Shown: positions 31,676 to 56,425 of the stretch, in pieces
Layout of the letters: each line of letters begins with the position of its first letter
How positions within the stretch are numbered: position 1 is the first letter of the stretch
DNA from: Procambarus clarkii
Taxonomy: Eukaryota; Arthropoda; Malacostraca; Decapoda; Cambaridae
Length of the DNA: 64,000 nt
Direction: 5' to 3'
Assembly (NCBI RefSeq): GCF_040958095.1
Contig: NC_091165.1
Span: 28,142,998 to 28,206,997, forward strand
Made by a program: the position numbers and the translations under genes
Notes under the pieces: generated by a model
What the model saw: only the letters and a program-made list of their open reading frames with translations
Database searches by the model: none
Told to the model about the DNA's origin: nothing

Positions 31676-31770
31676 TGCAGGGGGGGGGTAGATATAGCCT
31701 AAGCTACTCTATTCCTTAGAGATGCATTTTTTCTTGTCTCAATAGACATACTTGAACTTGAACTTACCTG
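31676..31770 (+). mobile_element. LINE 3' end with (cttgaa)n tail
   Basis: G-run, 'gatatagcctaagctactc', 'ctcaatagacatacttgaac'. Inverted counterpart at 34925-35020. Confidence 0.6.
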
Positions 31771-32328
31771 CTGCACAGTGTTTCCGAAATATAACCGCGT
31801 GCGGGTCGGCGGATTAATGTCTGCGAGTTATAAGCATCCCATTTGAGGACGACGAACCGGAAGCAGGCGTTGAAGGCTCTATACCCTCTGCTTTATACCC
31901 ATCGATACCATCACTAACTCTCACATGCGAGATCATGTCAGTACCTATTGAGATCTTATATTCAGCATCATTCTGCTTTGGATTGGTTCTTGGGCCAACA
32001 ACTACTGTGTTATAATTGTGACCAGCACCAATGATAAAATAAATTAACTATATTTAAAGAACATTTACAGGTCCAGATTCTATTATTGAACTGAAATTAT
32101 TCGCTACATCACACGGAACTGGAATATGATATATACGAAGTAATTATACTAACTTCATGTGCTTCTATATATTATTTTTTGTTTCAGCCTGTTCTTGCTA
32201 TTTATTTTTTTATTTTTGATATTGTACCTCTTATTAATCTTCTGTTATCTTCTTAGTATCCGAGTGAGGACAAGAATGCTACAGAGGCGGGACTGTAGAA
32301 GCAGGCCAGCGTGCCCTACATCCCCCGT
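31771..32328. other. Intergenic, nothing recognised
   Basis: AT-rich; no gene or repeat identified. Confidence 0.4.
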
Positions 32329-33439
32329 CAGTATATCAATGTTGCCAGATTGGGCTACAAATAGCGAATTGGGCTACTTTTGAGAGCCCCGCGCTCCCAA
32401 ATTTTTAATTTCGCTACTTGCTACTTTTTGGGCTAATTTATAAGCAAGATGTGCTAATTTGGGCTATTAAAGTTAAGAATGTACGATTGCGAGTTACATG
32501 AAAGTAACTAAGCTTTAAATAATTGTAATTAATAATAATTGTAAATATTAATTAATACTAAATAATATTATTTAATAAATTATTCCCAATTCAATGCAGA
32601 GTTTTCTTCCAAGCACAGAAACTTGTAAATATAAATACAAGATAATAGATAAATCGATAAATAAATAGACAACTTTCAAATATTGCACCAAGTAATGGCG
32701 AGAGGAAAAAAACTAGACAGTATACATTACATTTGAAATTAATAATGGATGAATGGTAATAAATTGGTGTATGTTTGTATGTATACCAGACAAAGTCCAT
32801 TTAATGGCAGAATTTAGCCATTTTGTGTAAAAACTTTTATATCTCATATTATTAATTATAACTAATCGAAAAAAGTCATAGTTTGTATATACAAAAGATG
32901 AAACAGAGTCATGAGCTAGAGCGATGTGCTGAGTCCATAAGGAGGCCGAGCTTCCAGAAATACCTTCCTGTGATTGGTTGTTGCGGGGAATACCAACACC
33001 CTTTTATGAATAAAATTTAAACTAAGAAATAGGTCCTTGTGCACAACAACAAGGTTGTTGTGAAAAAGAACAACAATTTCTGTTTTGCACCTGACAGAAA
33101 TCTCCATCTAACTGAATAATTTACTCGAATAAGAGGGCAGAGCAGTGTATCATTATTTGTGTCAAGGCAACCCCCAATAATAACGTCTCAAGTTAGGTAG
33201 CCAGCCCATGTTTCTGTAACACTCGTTACATCCTGTAGTATTTAATTATCACTATATTAATATTTTTAAATACTTAACATTTCACTTTTTAGGTAGATTA
33301 AAGTTGATGCAGAATGTCATAAGCAAGAATGGTGTGCTGAATAAAGATGATTTATTAAGTGGATGGAGCCTTTAGCTGATCCCTTCCTGTGATTGGCTGT
33401 TTTGTGAATGTCAACAAAGAATATCTACCAATGATATGT

Positions 33440-33510
33440 CATTTATTATGCACCCCATACCACTTGTGGGCGGAGCTTGGAACCTCCTACCCGAGCACAA
33501 CAACCCACCT
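33440..33510 (+). repeat. Interspersed repeat (tatgcaccccatacc), copy 1
   Basis: 'attatgcaccccatacc' then 'tgtgggcgg' recurs at 55725-55790. Confidence 0.5.
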
Positions 33511-33880
33511 TATGGGTTGCTGTTTGGCTATTTATAGTGCGTTGGAAAAAATAGAGATGGCGTTAGTTGTATTTTGTAGGGTAATTTGTTATAAGTGTAA
33601 TTTGATGTCAACAGATGGCGTAAGCTGTATCTTATGGCCATTATTGACCAGCCAGTTGATAGTGTTCTCTTCTGCCGACAGATAGCATCAGCTGTGTTAT
33701 TAGTACTTCCGAATTCCCTTTAAACACTAATCTACAAATAAATCCATTGGCTTATGATAAGGTTTTATACCATTTAAGATAAGTATTAGATAACTGGAGT
33801 TCCGCAATTACTTTTATTTATCAACTGTTCAGGATATCATCATATCACGTCTTGTTAGGACGTACTGCTCTCGATTGATG

Positions 33881-33931
33881 AAGATTAAGCCACCCAAGAG
33901 GTGGCACGGGCATGAATAGCCTGTAAATACT
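33881..33931 (+). repeat. Two-hairpin repeat, copy 3
   Basis: 'gccacccaagaggtggc' hairpin followed directly by 'acgggcatgaatagcctgt'. First stem differs in sequence from copies 1, 2 and 4 but the layout is the same. Confidence 0.65.
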
Positions 33932-33934
33932 GCT

Positions 33935-34175
33935 CTCTGGGAGCCGAGCGGACAGCACGCTGGATTTGTGATCCTGGGGTCCTGGGTTCGATCCCAGGCG
34001 CCGGCGAGAAACAATGGGCAGAGTTTCTTTCACCCTATGCCCCTGTTACCTAGCAGTAAAATAGGTACCTGGGTGTTAGTCAGCTGTCACGGCCTGTTTC
34101 CTGGGGGTGGAGGCCTGGTCGAGGACCGGGCCGCGGGGACGCTAAAGCCCCGAAATCATCTCAAGATAACCTCTC
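33935..34175 (+). mobile_element. tRNA-derived SINE, near complete
   Basis: A-box region 'ccgagcggacagcacgctgg', B box 'gggttcgatcccagg', body 'aataggtacctgggtgttag', tail 'gctaaagccccgaaatcatc'. Same family as 22020-22255. Confidence 0.88.
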
Positions 34176-34189
34176 GTAATATTATTCAA

Positions 34190-34385
34190 GGGGGTGGGGA
34201 ACTATCAAGTGAAAGCGCCAAGCCATTACGATTATATAGCACTGGGAAGGGATCAGGATACGGATTTGGGATGGAACGGTGGAAAGGAATGGTTCAATCC
34301 CCGACCTCCTGGGCGGTCGGGGATTGAACGCGGACCTGTAAGAAGCGAGACCGTCGCTCTACCGTCCAGCCCAAGTGGTTAAGCG
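34190..34385 (-). mobile_element. tRNA-derived SINE of a second family, minus strand
   Basis: Minus-strand head 'ggctggacggtagagcgacg' (A box) and 'ggtccgcgttcaatccccga' (B box), then a body ending about 34190. Confidence 0.75.
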
Positions 34386-34924
34386 TAATATTATTAAAAC
34401 AACAATTTATGCATATAATAATAGCATTTCACACTAAAAATACTTGGATATATTGAAATTTGGTAGTGAATTCCAATCTAGGAATCTCCTATGACTAAAC
34501 TGTACTTTTTAATTATTTTTATGTACTTACTACTTATTATTAAATTATTAAGTACTTACTATAATAATTAAATAAATTATTTTATTTAATATTTAAATTA
34601 AATGATAAAATAATAGGTAATAATAAATCATTGTGTAAGGGGGACAGGCAGCCAGTGTGTATATATTCATGTTAGGCTTACATCAAGGTCCCACAAAGGT
34701 GCCACAAAGGTGCCAAATTAAAGACTGGGAGCTGCCGGGGCGGGCCCAAGGGCTGCTGGCGGCCCTGGCCAGGCTGAACTTCCGCGCCCTTATAATCACC
34801 ATTGTTTAATAATCTTCACAGGGAGAAACAACTGTAAATATAGGAATAGTTTATTACAACATACACGGTAAAGAAAACAGCTCGGAAACTAAGGAAATAA
34901 AGCTGCCGAAAAAACATTAAAATC
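34386..34924. other. Interior of the hAT-like element, nothing recognised
   Basis: AT-rich with a local 'taaattatt' rich patch at 34540-34630; no ORF. Confidence 0.4.
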
Positions 34925-35020
34925 CACTTCAAGTTCAAGTATGTTTATTGAGACAATAAAAAAATATATATCTCAAAGGGATAGAGTAGCTTAGGTTATT
35001 TCTACCCCCCCCCCCCCTCT
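34925..35020 (-). mobile_element. LINE 3' end, minus strand
   Basis: 'caagttcaagtatgtttatt', 'gagtagcttaggttatttct' and a C run: inverted copy of 31676-31770. Confidence 0.6.
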
Positions 35021-35384
35021 ACTTCAAGTCCCTCAAGGGGCGCACAAATTCAGTGAGTACAAATACACAAATCACAATACAAGAATCCCATTTAACATAG
35101 GTTGAAATAGAAAGCACAGCATATAAGTGTTACAAGTGAGTTACAAGTTACAAGGGAATACACACACACATATATAATATATGTGTGTGTGTGTATGTGC
35201 AGAAATAATATTAATAAAACAATTAACATTGTGTAGTGTACTCTATATATCAAAATATATTACTTTGAAACCCATATCATTCACTAAAAAAGATTGGGCT
35301 ACTCTTATTACAAGTTCGCTACTTTTAGAGCGTCAGCTCGCTACTTTCAGCAATTTAGATCTGGCACCTGTGTAGTATATAGCT

Positions 35385-35561
35385 TTCTACTCCGCCCTCT
35401 CCGGTCACTGCATCCTGGGCAGAGCTCGCCACCTGAGCCCTATAGCTCCCATCCCTCCGCCGGTACAGATACACCAATAGCAACATTAGACTCGTGTCTG
35501 GGAGGCAAGACACAAGGCAGCGATGGAAAGTGTTAGTGAGAAGTGATTAGTGTTGTGTGAC
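35385..35561 (+). promoter_or_regulatory. Probable promoter/5' UTR of the protease gene
   Basis: Short GC-richer stretch directly after the transposon's right end. Transcription start unknown. Contains the small upstream ORF at 35523. Confidence 0.35.
35523..35546 (+). other. Possible upstream ORF, MESVSEK
   Basis: ATG to TGA, 7 codons, ending 15 bases before the main ATG at 35562. Confidence 0.35.
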
Positions 35562-50682
<15,121 letters not shown>

Positions 50683-50921
50683 GAGTCTCCGACGATACGC
50701 CAAATGGGTCTATGTATACCTCTAAGGGGGTTTTGGTTTCTTGTGTTTGAAGTTGTCACTATCCCGTCTACACAAGTGTCAACACAGTCGGCCAATCTCA
50801 GCCTTTGATGTTTATCTCAGGAGCATGATGTAAGTTGGCACTTCCAGACTCGCATCCATGATAAGCTCTCCATCTCAAGTTTTATTTTCCTTTTTTCCTT
50901 TCTATAATTAATAAGTACCTA

Positions 50922-50927
50922 AATAAA
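50922..50927 (+). terminator. Candidate polyadenylation signal, protease gene
   Basis: AATAAA 240 bases after the stop codon. Confidence 0.6.
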
Positions 50928-50999
50928 GTAAAATCCTCAAGTGTGATAGAGATTTAGATGATATTTAAGATATTTACGTGAAGATATTTATCAAGATAT

Positions 51000-51075
51000 T
51001 TACGTGAAGCACAGTCGGCTCACGACTAGTTGGTCTTGGGTTCGATTCCTGGACACGTTCATCTAGCAGTAAATA
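51000..51075 (+). mobile_element. tRNA-derived SINE fragment
   Basis: 'agtcggctcacgactag' and B box 'gggttcgattcctgg', then 'tagcagtaaataggta'. Confidence 0.6.
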
Positions 51076-51289
51076 GGTATATATATGGAAGCTTTTCGAC
51101 TTGTGGGTTGCATGCTTATGAATGGCCAGTTGGCTGGGATCAGGCTTCCTGACCTGGACAACGTGGAGAAGCGGAAAACATGTATCCAGGACTACCTCTA
51201 CTGGCTCCGAGGGCTGACCTGGTCTAGTCACCTCAATGTTTGCTTTTCATTACACGTTAGTTTATGTGTTGACAAGCTTTAACGTGATA

Positions 51290-51950
51290 TTCTGTCACTC
51301 AACTTTGTTTTGAATGTGTTCATGTTGATATTGATACCATCAGATAAGTGTTGTTGGCACTGTACTGACCTAGCTGTAAACAAGGATAGTGTTGTTAATG
51401 TTCACTGTGATTTAATGTAGTTAAATAAGTGTTAATAGTAGTAGTGTTAGCAGTAGATGTAACAATACTAGTAGCTGTAGCATTAAATTGTAATAGTTAT
51501 AGCGCTGTTGTTACAAATCTTGATAAAATAAATAGTTTTAGATTGTTAAAATAAAAAATAAATTATTATTAACTATGTTTAAGCAAATAATATTTTAAGC
51601 ATCAAAGCCCAGCAAACAGTTCCTATTATGAGTTTGGATTTGTTTTTTTTATAATGATACGCACTGAATTTCATTTTCTTATTCATTTACTTTGTATAAT
51701 AGAGAATATAACGAGTTCCCCCTCCTTATCCATGACGTATATGTAAAAAAGTTACCTCTTTCATACACTAATTGCAGAGAGCGTAGCGTAAATTTTTGTT
51801 TAGAGATCATGTGTGCCTAGCATAACAATTGACGATACTACATAGTCGTCCCTGCTTTTTGCCTTCTGTAGATAATTACTTAATTAAGTTTACGTGCCCC
51901 GTTCCCCATACCCGTCCTGTCCTGGCTTACACTATTACATTGTCAATATA
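51290..51950. other. Intergenic, nothing recognised
   Basis: AT-rich; no gene seen. Confidence 0.4.
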
Positions 51951-51954
51951 TGTT

Positions 51955-52040
51955 GACCAGACCACACACTAGAAGGTGAAGGGACGACGACGTTTCGGTC
52001 CGTCCTGGACCATTCGCAAGTCGATTGTGGACCATTTTAA
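51955..52040 (+). repeat. Possible interspersed repeat (acgacgtttcggtccgtcc)
   Basis: Looks like a dispersed sequence I associate with decapod genomes, but it occurs once here, so support inside the window is weak. Confidence 0.3.
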
Positions 52041-53300
52041 CCGACACCATGTTACCTATCGTACGTTACGGCTCGTGATCCTACAGCAGCCCAACTTTAA
52101 TAAGTCTAGGGATACGACACAACTGCTGTTCTCAATAGCGAATCACCAGTATAACCCCTTAATAGGTAATGAGCACAAAAATAGAATCTTCATAGGACTG
52201 AAGAATAAAGACTAAGTATATATATATAATTTTATATTCAATAAATCTCAAAAGCAAACAGATGATTATATGGTCACAATATATCACATTAAAAATATCA
52301 CTGTAACTTCCAGACATTAAATCAATACTAAGAATAATTATGGCTATGACAGAACAAATGAACTTAACTTCAACAAGTGTTATCTCCCTGGTTTCTGCTC
52401 AGCTACTGAACAAAATCACGCGAGAATCAAAAGAGATTGCCTCGCCCCGCGAATAAATTGCCAAAGTTACAATATTTATTATTTCAACAATGGAGCACTA
52501 CATTGTGACAAGAGTAATCTTAAACTAACTTAATGAATAATTAGTACATATTGATATAGACAAACAAAAGTAATTATTCTTTACATAGTAATTAAAATAT
52601 GCATACAGAAGGAAATAATGGCATGCACACCCCAGCAACGGACGATCCCACGACAATTTGCCAGATACAGTTCACTCAATTATTATTTCACTCTGTTACC
52701 CACTTATGATCACATATAAATCATTAGTTCCCGTGGGAAAACTGATCACACAAAGAAATAAACAATCATTCCCACGATACGCTGGGCCTAACGCCAACAC
52801 TGTAACATGAATGTGCATTTGCATAGAACATATAAGTATAACAATATACATGCTTGTAATTTACATACAATTATAAATGTACATATTAATATATTCACTT
52901 ACGTATCTTATAAGGGTACGTAACACACCACATATATTCTTTATATTCCACTCATTGTGCTAGTTCTTAGTGTCGTGTCTATTCTTACTGAGCTGTCTCT
53001 CAGTGTTAACCAGTGTGACCTGGTGCCTCTTAGTACAGGCGATATTCACGGGTATTTAATTCCGATTGGGCATGCTATGATTGTGATATTTATGCATTAT
53101 TTCTTGTTGCAGTGATGCGTATTTAGTGAAGAGCATGTTACCAGTTATAGTCTTATCACATATTACATGTATTATACTTCCATTTCTGTGTTGCTGTTCC
53201 TTCCTTATGAGTTGTATTTATTTGGGACAATAGTTATATGTGGTGTGCTGCCTTCCCAGACTACTTCGTGACAATTAATACCGAGAGAAATTAATATTGT
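52041..53300. other. Intergenic, nothing recognised
   Basis: AT-rich, no ORF above background and no clear repeats. Confidence 0.4.
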
Positions 53301-53379
53301 ACGGCTTGTAAAGAATGAATTGGAGGATATTCACAACCTGCGAAACAATTGGGAAGAGCATTGACAAATATAAAGGAAT

Positions 53380-54389
53380 CTAAAGCCCCTGTAGTGGATG
53401 TAAGTCAATCCAAGATAGTAAAGGAACTGACCAATGAACTGTACCAATGAAAAGTCTTATTAATAAAAATCACTGGACAAAGAGAAAGTCCCCTTAGATT
53501 GGAAGTATGCAAATGTCACCCCCATCCTCACAAAAGGCAGAAAACTATCGACTAATCAGGACCCTTACATATAATGTCTGCAAGCTTATGGAGAGAATCC
53601 TAAGGGAGGGAATCATTCGACATCTCACAGTACGTTTTTTTTAATAGATCCTACTTTACTAATTTATAAACTCTCATATTTTGGATATCGAACCAGCGAT
53701 CAGAGTACTCCCAGCCGCGCACCTTACCCCTGTATCTAACTCTGTCTTCAGACACCACACAGCCCCTCTATTTAAATCCCTTAACATGCTAAACATGATA
53801 GCACGTTCTCATGTGCCATCTTCATGTACAAACCTTGTTCCTAAATGCTAATCTTGATCTGAAACTTTTCCTTAGTAGGTGTAATAGAACCCATGAGCAC
53901 CACACCAGAAATAAATATCTCTTTGATATCCCCAGAGTCAGACTATATATGTGCAAACACTCCATGCAAATAAAAGAGCCCAAGTCTTTTGAACTCACTC
54001 CCTTATGAATTAAAAAATTGTCCAACCCATGCCCTGTTTAAAAGGAAAATAAAAAAGTACCTAATTTCATCCTCAGTTTCCTTCCTTGTGCTTCAAACTC
54101 ACACTGTATCTTGTACTGCCCACTTCCACATTATTAGTACTTAAGACATATCCTTATCAGTGTAAATCACCTCTGTCAACTTATGTTATATTTATCTGTT
54201 GATATAAAAACCTTGCTACAATGTGCTCGTTCACCTTACCTGATATATTAGATTAAGGACATCGGAAACGCTATACGTGTTAGTGGCTTTACATGAATGT
54301 AAAAATACCAAGCTTATGTAATTTCACCAACCCATTGTACCTTCTTGTGAATAAATTATTATTAATATTATTATTATTATTATTATTAA

Positions 54390-54446
<57 letters not shown>
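53380..54446 (+). mobile_element. LINE remnant, + strand, with 3' end and (ATT)n tail
   Basis: RT-like start 'gattggaagtatgcaaatg' (DWKYANVTPI), then a jump to the RT C-terminal part with [20 protein letters not shown] at about 53870-53930, then the family 3' end ('gaaacgctatacgtgttagt') and an (ATT)n tail at 54357-54446. The middle of the RT is missing and frames are interrupted. Confidence 0.8.
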
Positions 54447-54734
54447 CACCAAAGTGTATAAGTAACACAATCTACTTGGGATTCCACTGAATGAACAGGA
54501 AGTCTGGAGGCTAGTAATGAAGCCAGATCAAGCTTTACATATACGCTCCATACACTTTGGCGTTGGTAAAGTAGTTCATCAACTGTACACTCCAGCTTCA
54601 GATACATCCTAGCTTGTTTGATATGTAATGAGAGCTGATACTGCTAAGCTCATAATGATGCCACATGGCCACCGTGTGTACAGTAGATGATGAAATAGGG
54701 CGAGCGTAGCATTTTATTGCAAAAAGTAGACCTG

Positions 54735-55015
54735 TGGGCTCGGTAGTAGAGTTGGGTTCCTAGTCGGGTTCAAGCTCAAGAAGCCACAATGTAGGACTGA
54801 GAACAGGAGATGCTTTTTCACCCACAGGGTTATAAACCCATGGAACCGCCTACCCACCGAAGTCGTAACTGTCAAAACTGTTAAATTTTAAATTCCAACT
54901 GTAAAAGATCATCAGGGCAAATGGATGGGTAGGGGGAATCTTTGAGAAGCCGCCGGCTTCCTGTCCTCGTCGAGATCACTAGTGTTAGTGGTCCTGAGGT
55001 AAATTCAGGTTTTCA
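54735..55015 (+). mobile_element. LINE ORF2 C-terminal remnant
   Basis: 'gagaacaggagatgcttttt', 'cccatggaaccgcctaccca' (FFTHRV..NPWNRLPTEV type), then the end block 'cggcttcctgtcctcgtcga'. Same family as 9945-10295. Confidence 0.7.
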
Positions 55016-55205
55016 ACTCAGTTGGGAATCCCGGGTTTGAGTCCCGTTCAGGACAGAAATGGTTGGACACGTTTCGTTTCACCCAGTGCTTCTGTTCACC
55101 TGGCAGTAAATAGGTATCCGGGAGTTACTGTTATAGGTAACTAGGGAGGGTCAGTAGTTCGACCTTTTTTGGGATGGGGGGGGAGGGTTCGATTCAAGCC
55201 TAATA
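55010..55205 (+). mobile_element. tRNA-derived SINE, partial head
   Basis: B-box-like 'gggtttgagtcccgt', body 'gacagaaatggttggacacg' and 'cagtaaataggtatccggg'. Confidence 0.75.
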
Positions 55206-55364
55206 TATATAGATACACAGGCTATAATTTTTATTTTAGCTGCATTAGTTATGCGCTTTATGTAATATACAATTACTATACCTACTGAGTAACCATTGAA
55301 ACATGCTTCAGTGAAAGAATGTTCCTTTGTATATCTTATAAATAATATATTATAATTATTAAGG

Positions 55365-55600
55365 ATCCCGATAGTTCAGTCGGGTTCATGCTAGTCTCAC
55401 ACTCACAAACCAGAATTCCGGGTTCGAATCCCGGACGGGACAGAAATGGTTGGGCGCGTTTCCTATCACCTAATGCTCCCGTCCACCTCTGCAGTAAATA
55501 GGAACCCAGGGGTTAGTCAGCTTGTCGTAGGGTGGCATCCTGGGGAAGGTAAGTAATTCGAACCTGGGTGTGGACCTCGGTATAAGCCTAATTGATTGAT
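55365..55600 (+). mobile_element. tRNA-derived SINE, near complete
   Basis: 'gatagttcagtcgggttcat' (A-box region), 'gggttcgaatcccggacggg' (B box), body 'gacagaaatggttgggcgcg' and end 'taagcctaattgattgattg'. Same family as 55010-55205. Confidence 0.88.
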
Positions 55601-55607
55601 TGATACA

Positions 55608-55660
55608 GATTAAGTCACCCAAAAGGTTGCACGGGCATGAATAGCCCGTAAGTATAAGCC
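55608..55660 (+). repeat. Two-hairpin repeat, copy 5
   Basis: Weak first stem 'gtcacccaaaaggttgc' then a perfect 'acgggc' atgaata 'gcccgt' hairpin. Confidence 0.6.
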
Positions 55661-55724
55661 TATAACATGTACTGTATGTGTATACCGGCTGTCTGTTCCC
55701 CCGAGTTAGTTTAGTTCATGTATT

Positions 55725-55790
55725 ATGCACCCCATACCCATCCTGTGGGCGGTAGTGGAAAGTGTTACAGAGGCACATAATGGGCTCAGG
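55725..55790 (+). repeat. Interspersed repeat (tatgcaccccatacc), copy 2
   Basis: 'gtattatgcaccccatacc' and 'tgtgggcggtagtgg' match 33440-33510. Confidence 0.5.
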
Positions 55791-56259
55791 GACTGGTCCT
55801 CACAATTCATTTAGCTAAGCAAGTTGCAATCTTCTTGATGAGCTGGTTACAAAATTCAGTGCACATCATCTCATCATCAATGGGCTCGAGACCGACCACA
55901 ATTACAGTTTCCAAATTAAGCAACTGACATATGTGGAACACAATGAATTAATTATTACATGACCTACGTGCAGGCTACTCTACTTCAGCGGGCTACTCTC
56001 ACTGACCCTGAAAATGCTTAAAACTATTTTAGCACGTGAGATAAATCAAGTAAATATATTATTAATATGAATGGAGAAATATAACAAATATTCCCACCTA
56101 CTTTGACCACATCCAAAAGACAAAACCTCCCCACGAGGAAGTAATATATGTTTAGATCTGTAGTCTCTGCCAAGGATGTAAACAAATCGAACACAAATCG
56201 AAGATGGAGAATTTTCGGCCGCAGTTTCGTTTATGAAATTGAGCCTAAACCCGCTAGAC

Positions 56260-56425
56260 TGACATGAGGATGACTTGTGTGAGTGGCGGAGGCGGCGACG
56301 GCGACCAAGGAAGGAGGAGGCGCCTGTCCTGATGGGAGGAGTGCTGGCGAAGAGGCAGGGGCCAGGGGGTGGCGGCGGCGGCGGCGCCAGGGCCCGCACG
56401 GTGCTTCCGCTACGACACCGACACA
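56260..56425 (+). promoter_or_regulatory. GC-rich, CpG-bearing stretch at the kinase gene's 5' end
   Basis: gcggcgacggcgac and ggcggcggcggcggcg runs stand out from the AT-rich surroundings; likely promoter-proximal. Confidence 0.35.
56264..56278 (+). CDS. Kinase gene, tentative first coding exon (MRMTC)
   Basis: ATG AGG ATG ACT TGT before a consensus donor gtgagt, phase 0, which fits exon 61227. The next exon has no Met in frame before the kinase domain, so some upstream start is needed. The surrounding GC-rich 56260-56420 looks promoter-proximal. Short, so uncertain. Confidence 0.35.

Larger units (their letters stand above)
32329..35380. mobile_element. hAT-like DNA transposon, about 3.0 kb, non-autonomous or decayed
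   Basis: Ends 'caatgttgccag' at 32337 and 'ctggcacctgtg' at 35361-35372 are inverted matches (9 of 12), inside 8-bp flanks 'cagtatat' (32329-32336) and 'tagtatat' (35373-35380) that differ at one base. Both ends carry subterminal 'gggctact' and 'cgctacttt' motifs. The 8-bp duplication and TGTTGCCAG-like ends point to hAT. No transposase ORF seen. SINEs, a LINE tail and a two-hairpin copy are nested inside. Confidence 0.6.

Noticed and set aside
51976-52215. 79-codon frame after the acgacgtttcgg repeat
   Set aside because: No family recognised and it starts inside a probable dispersed repeat.
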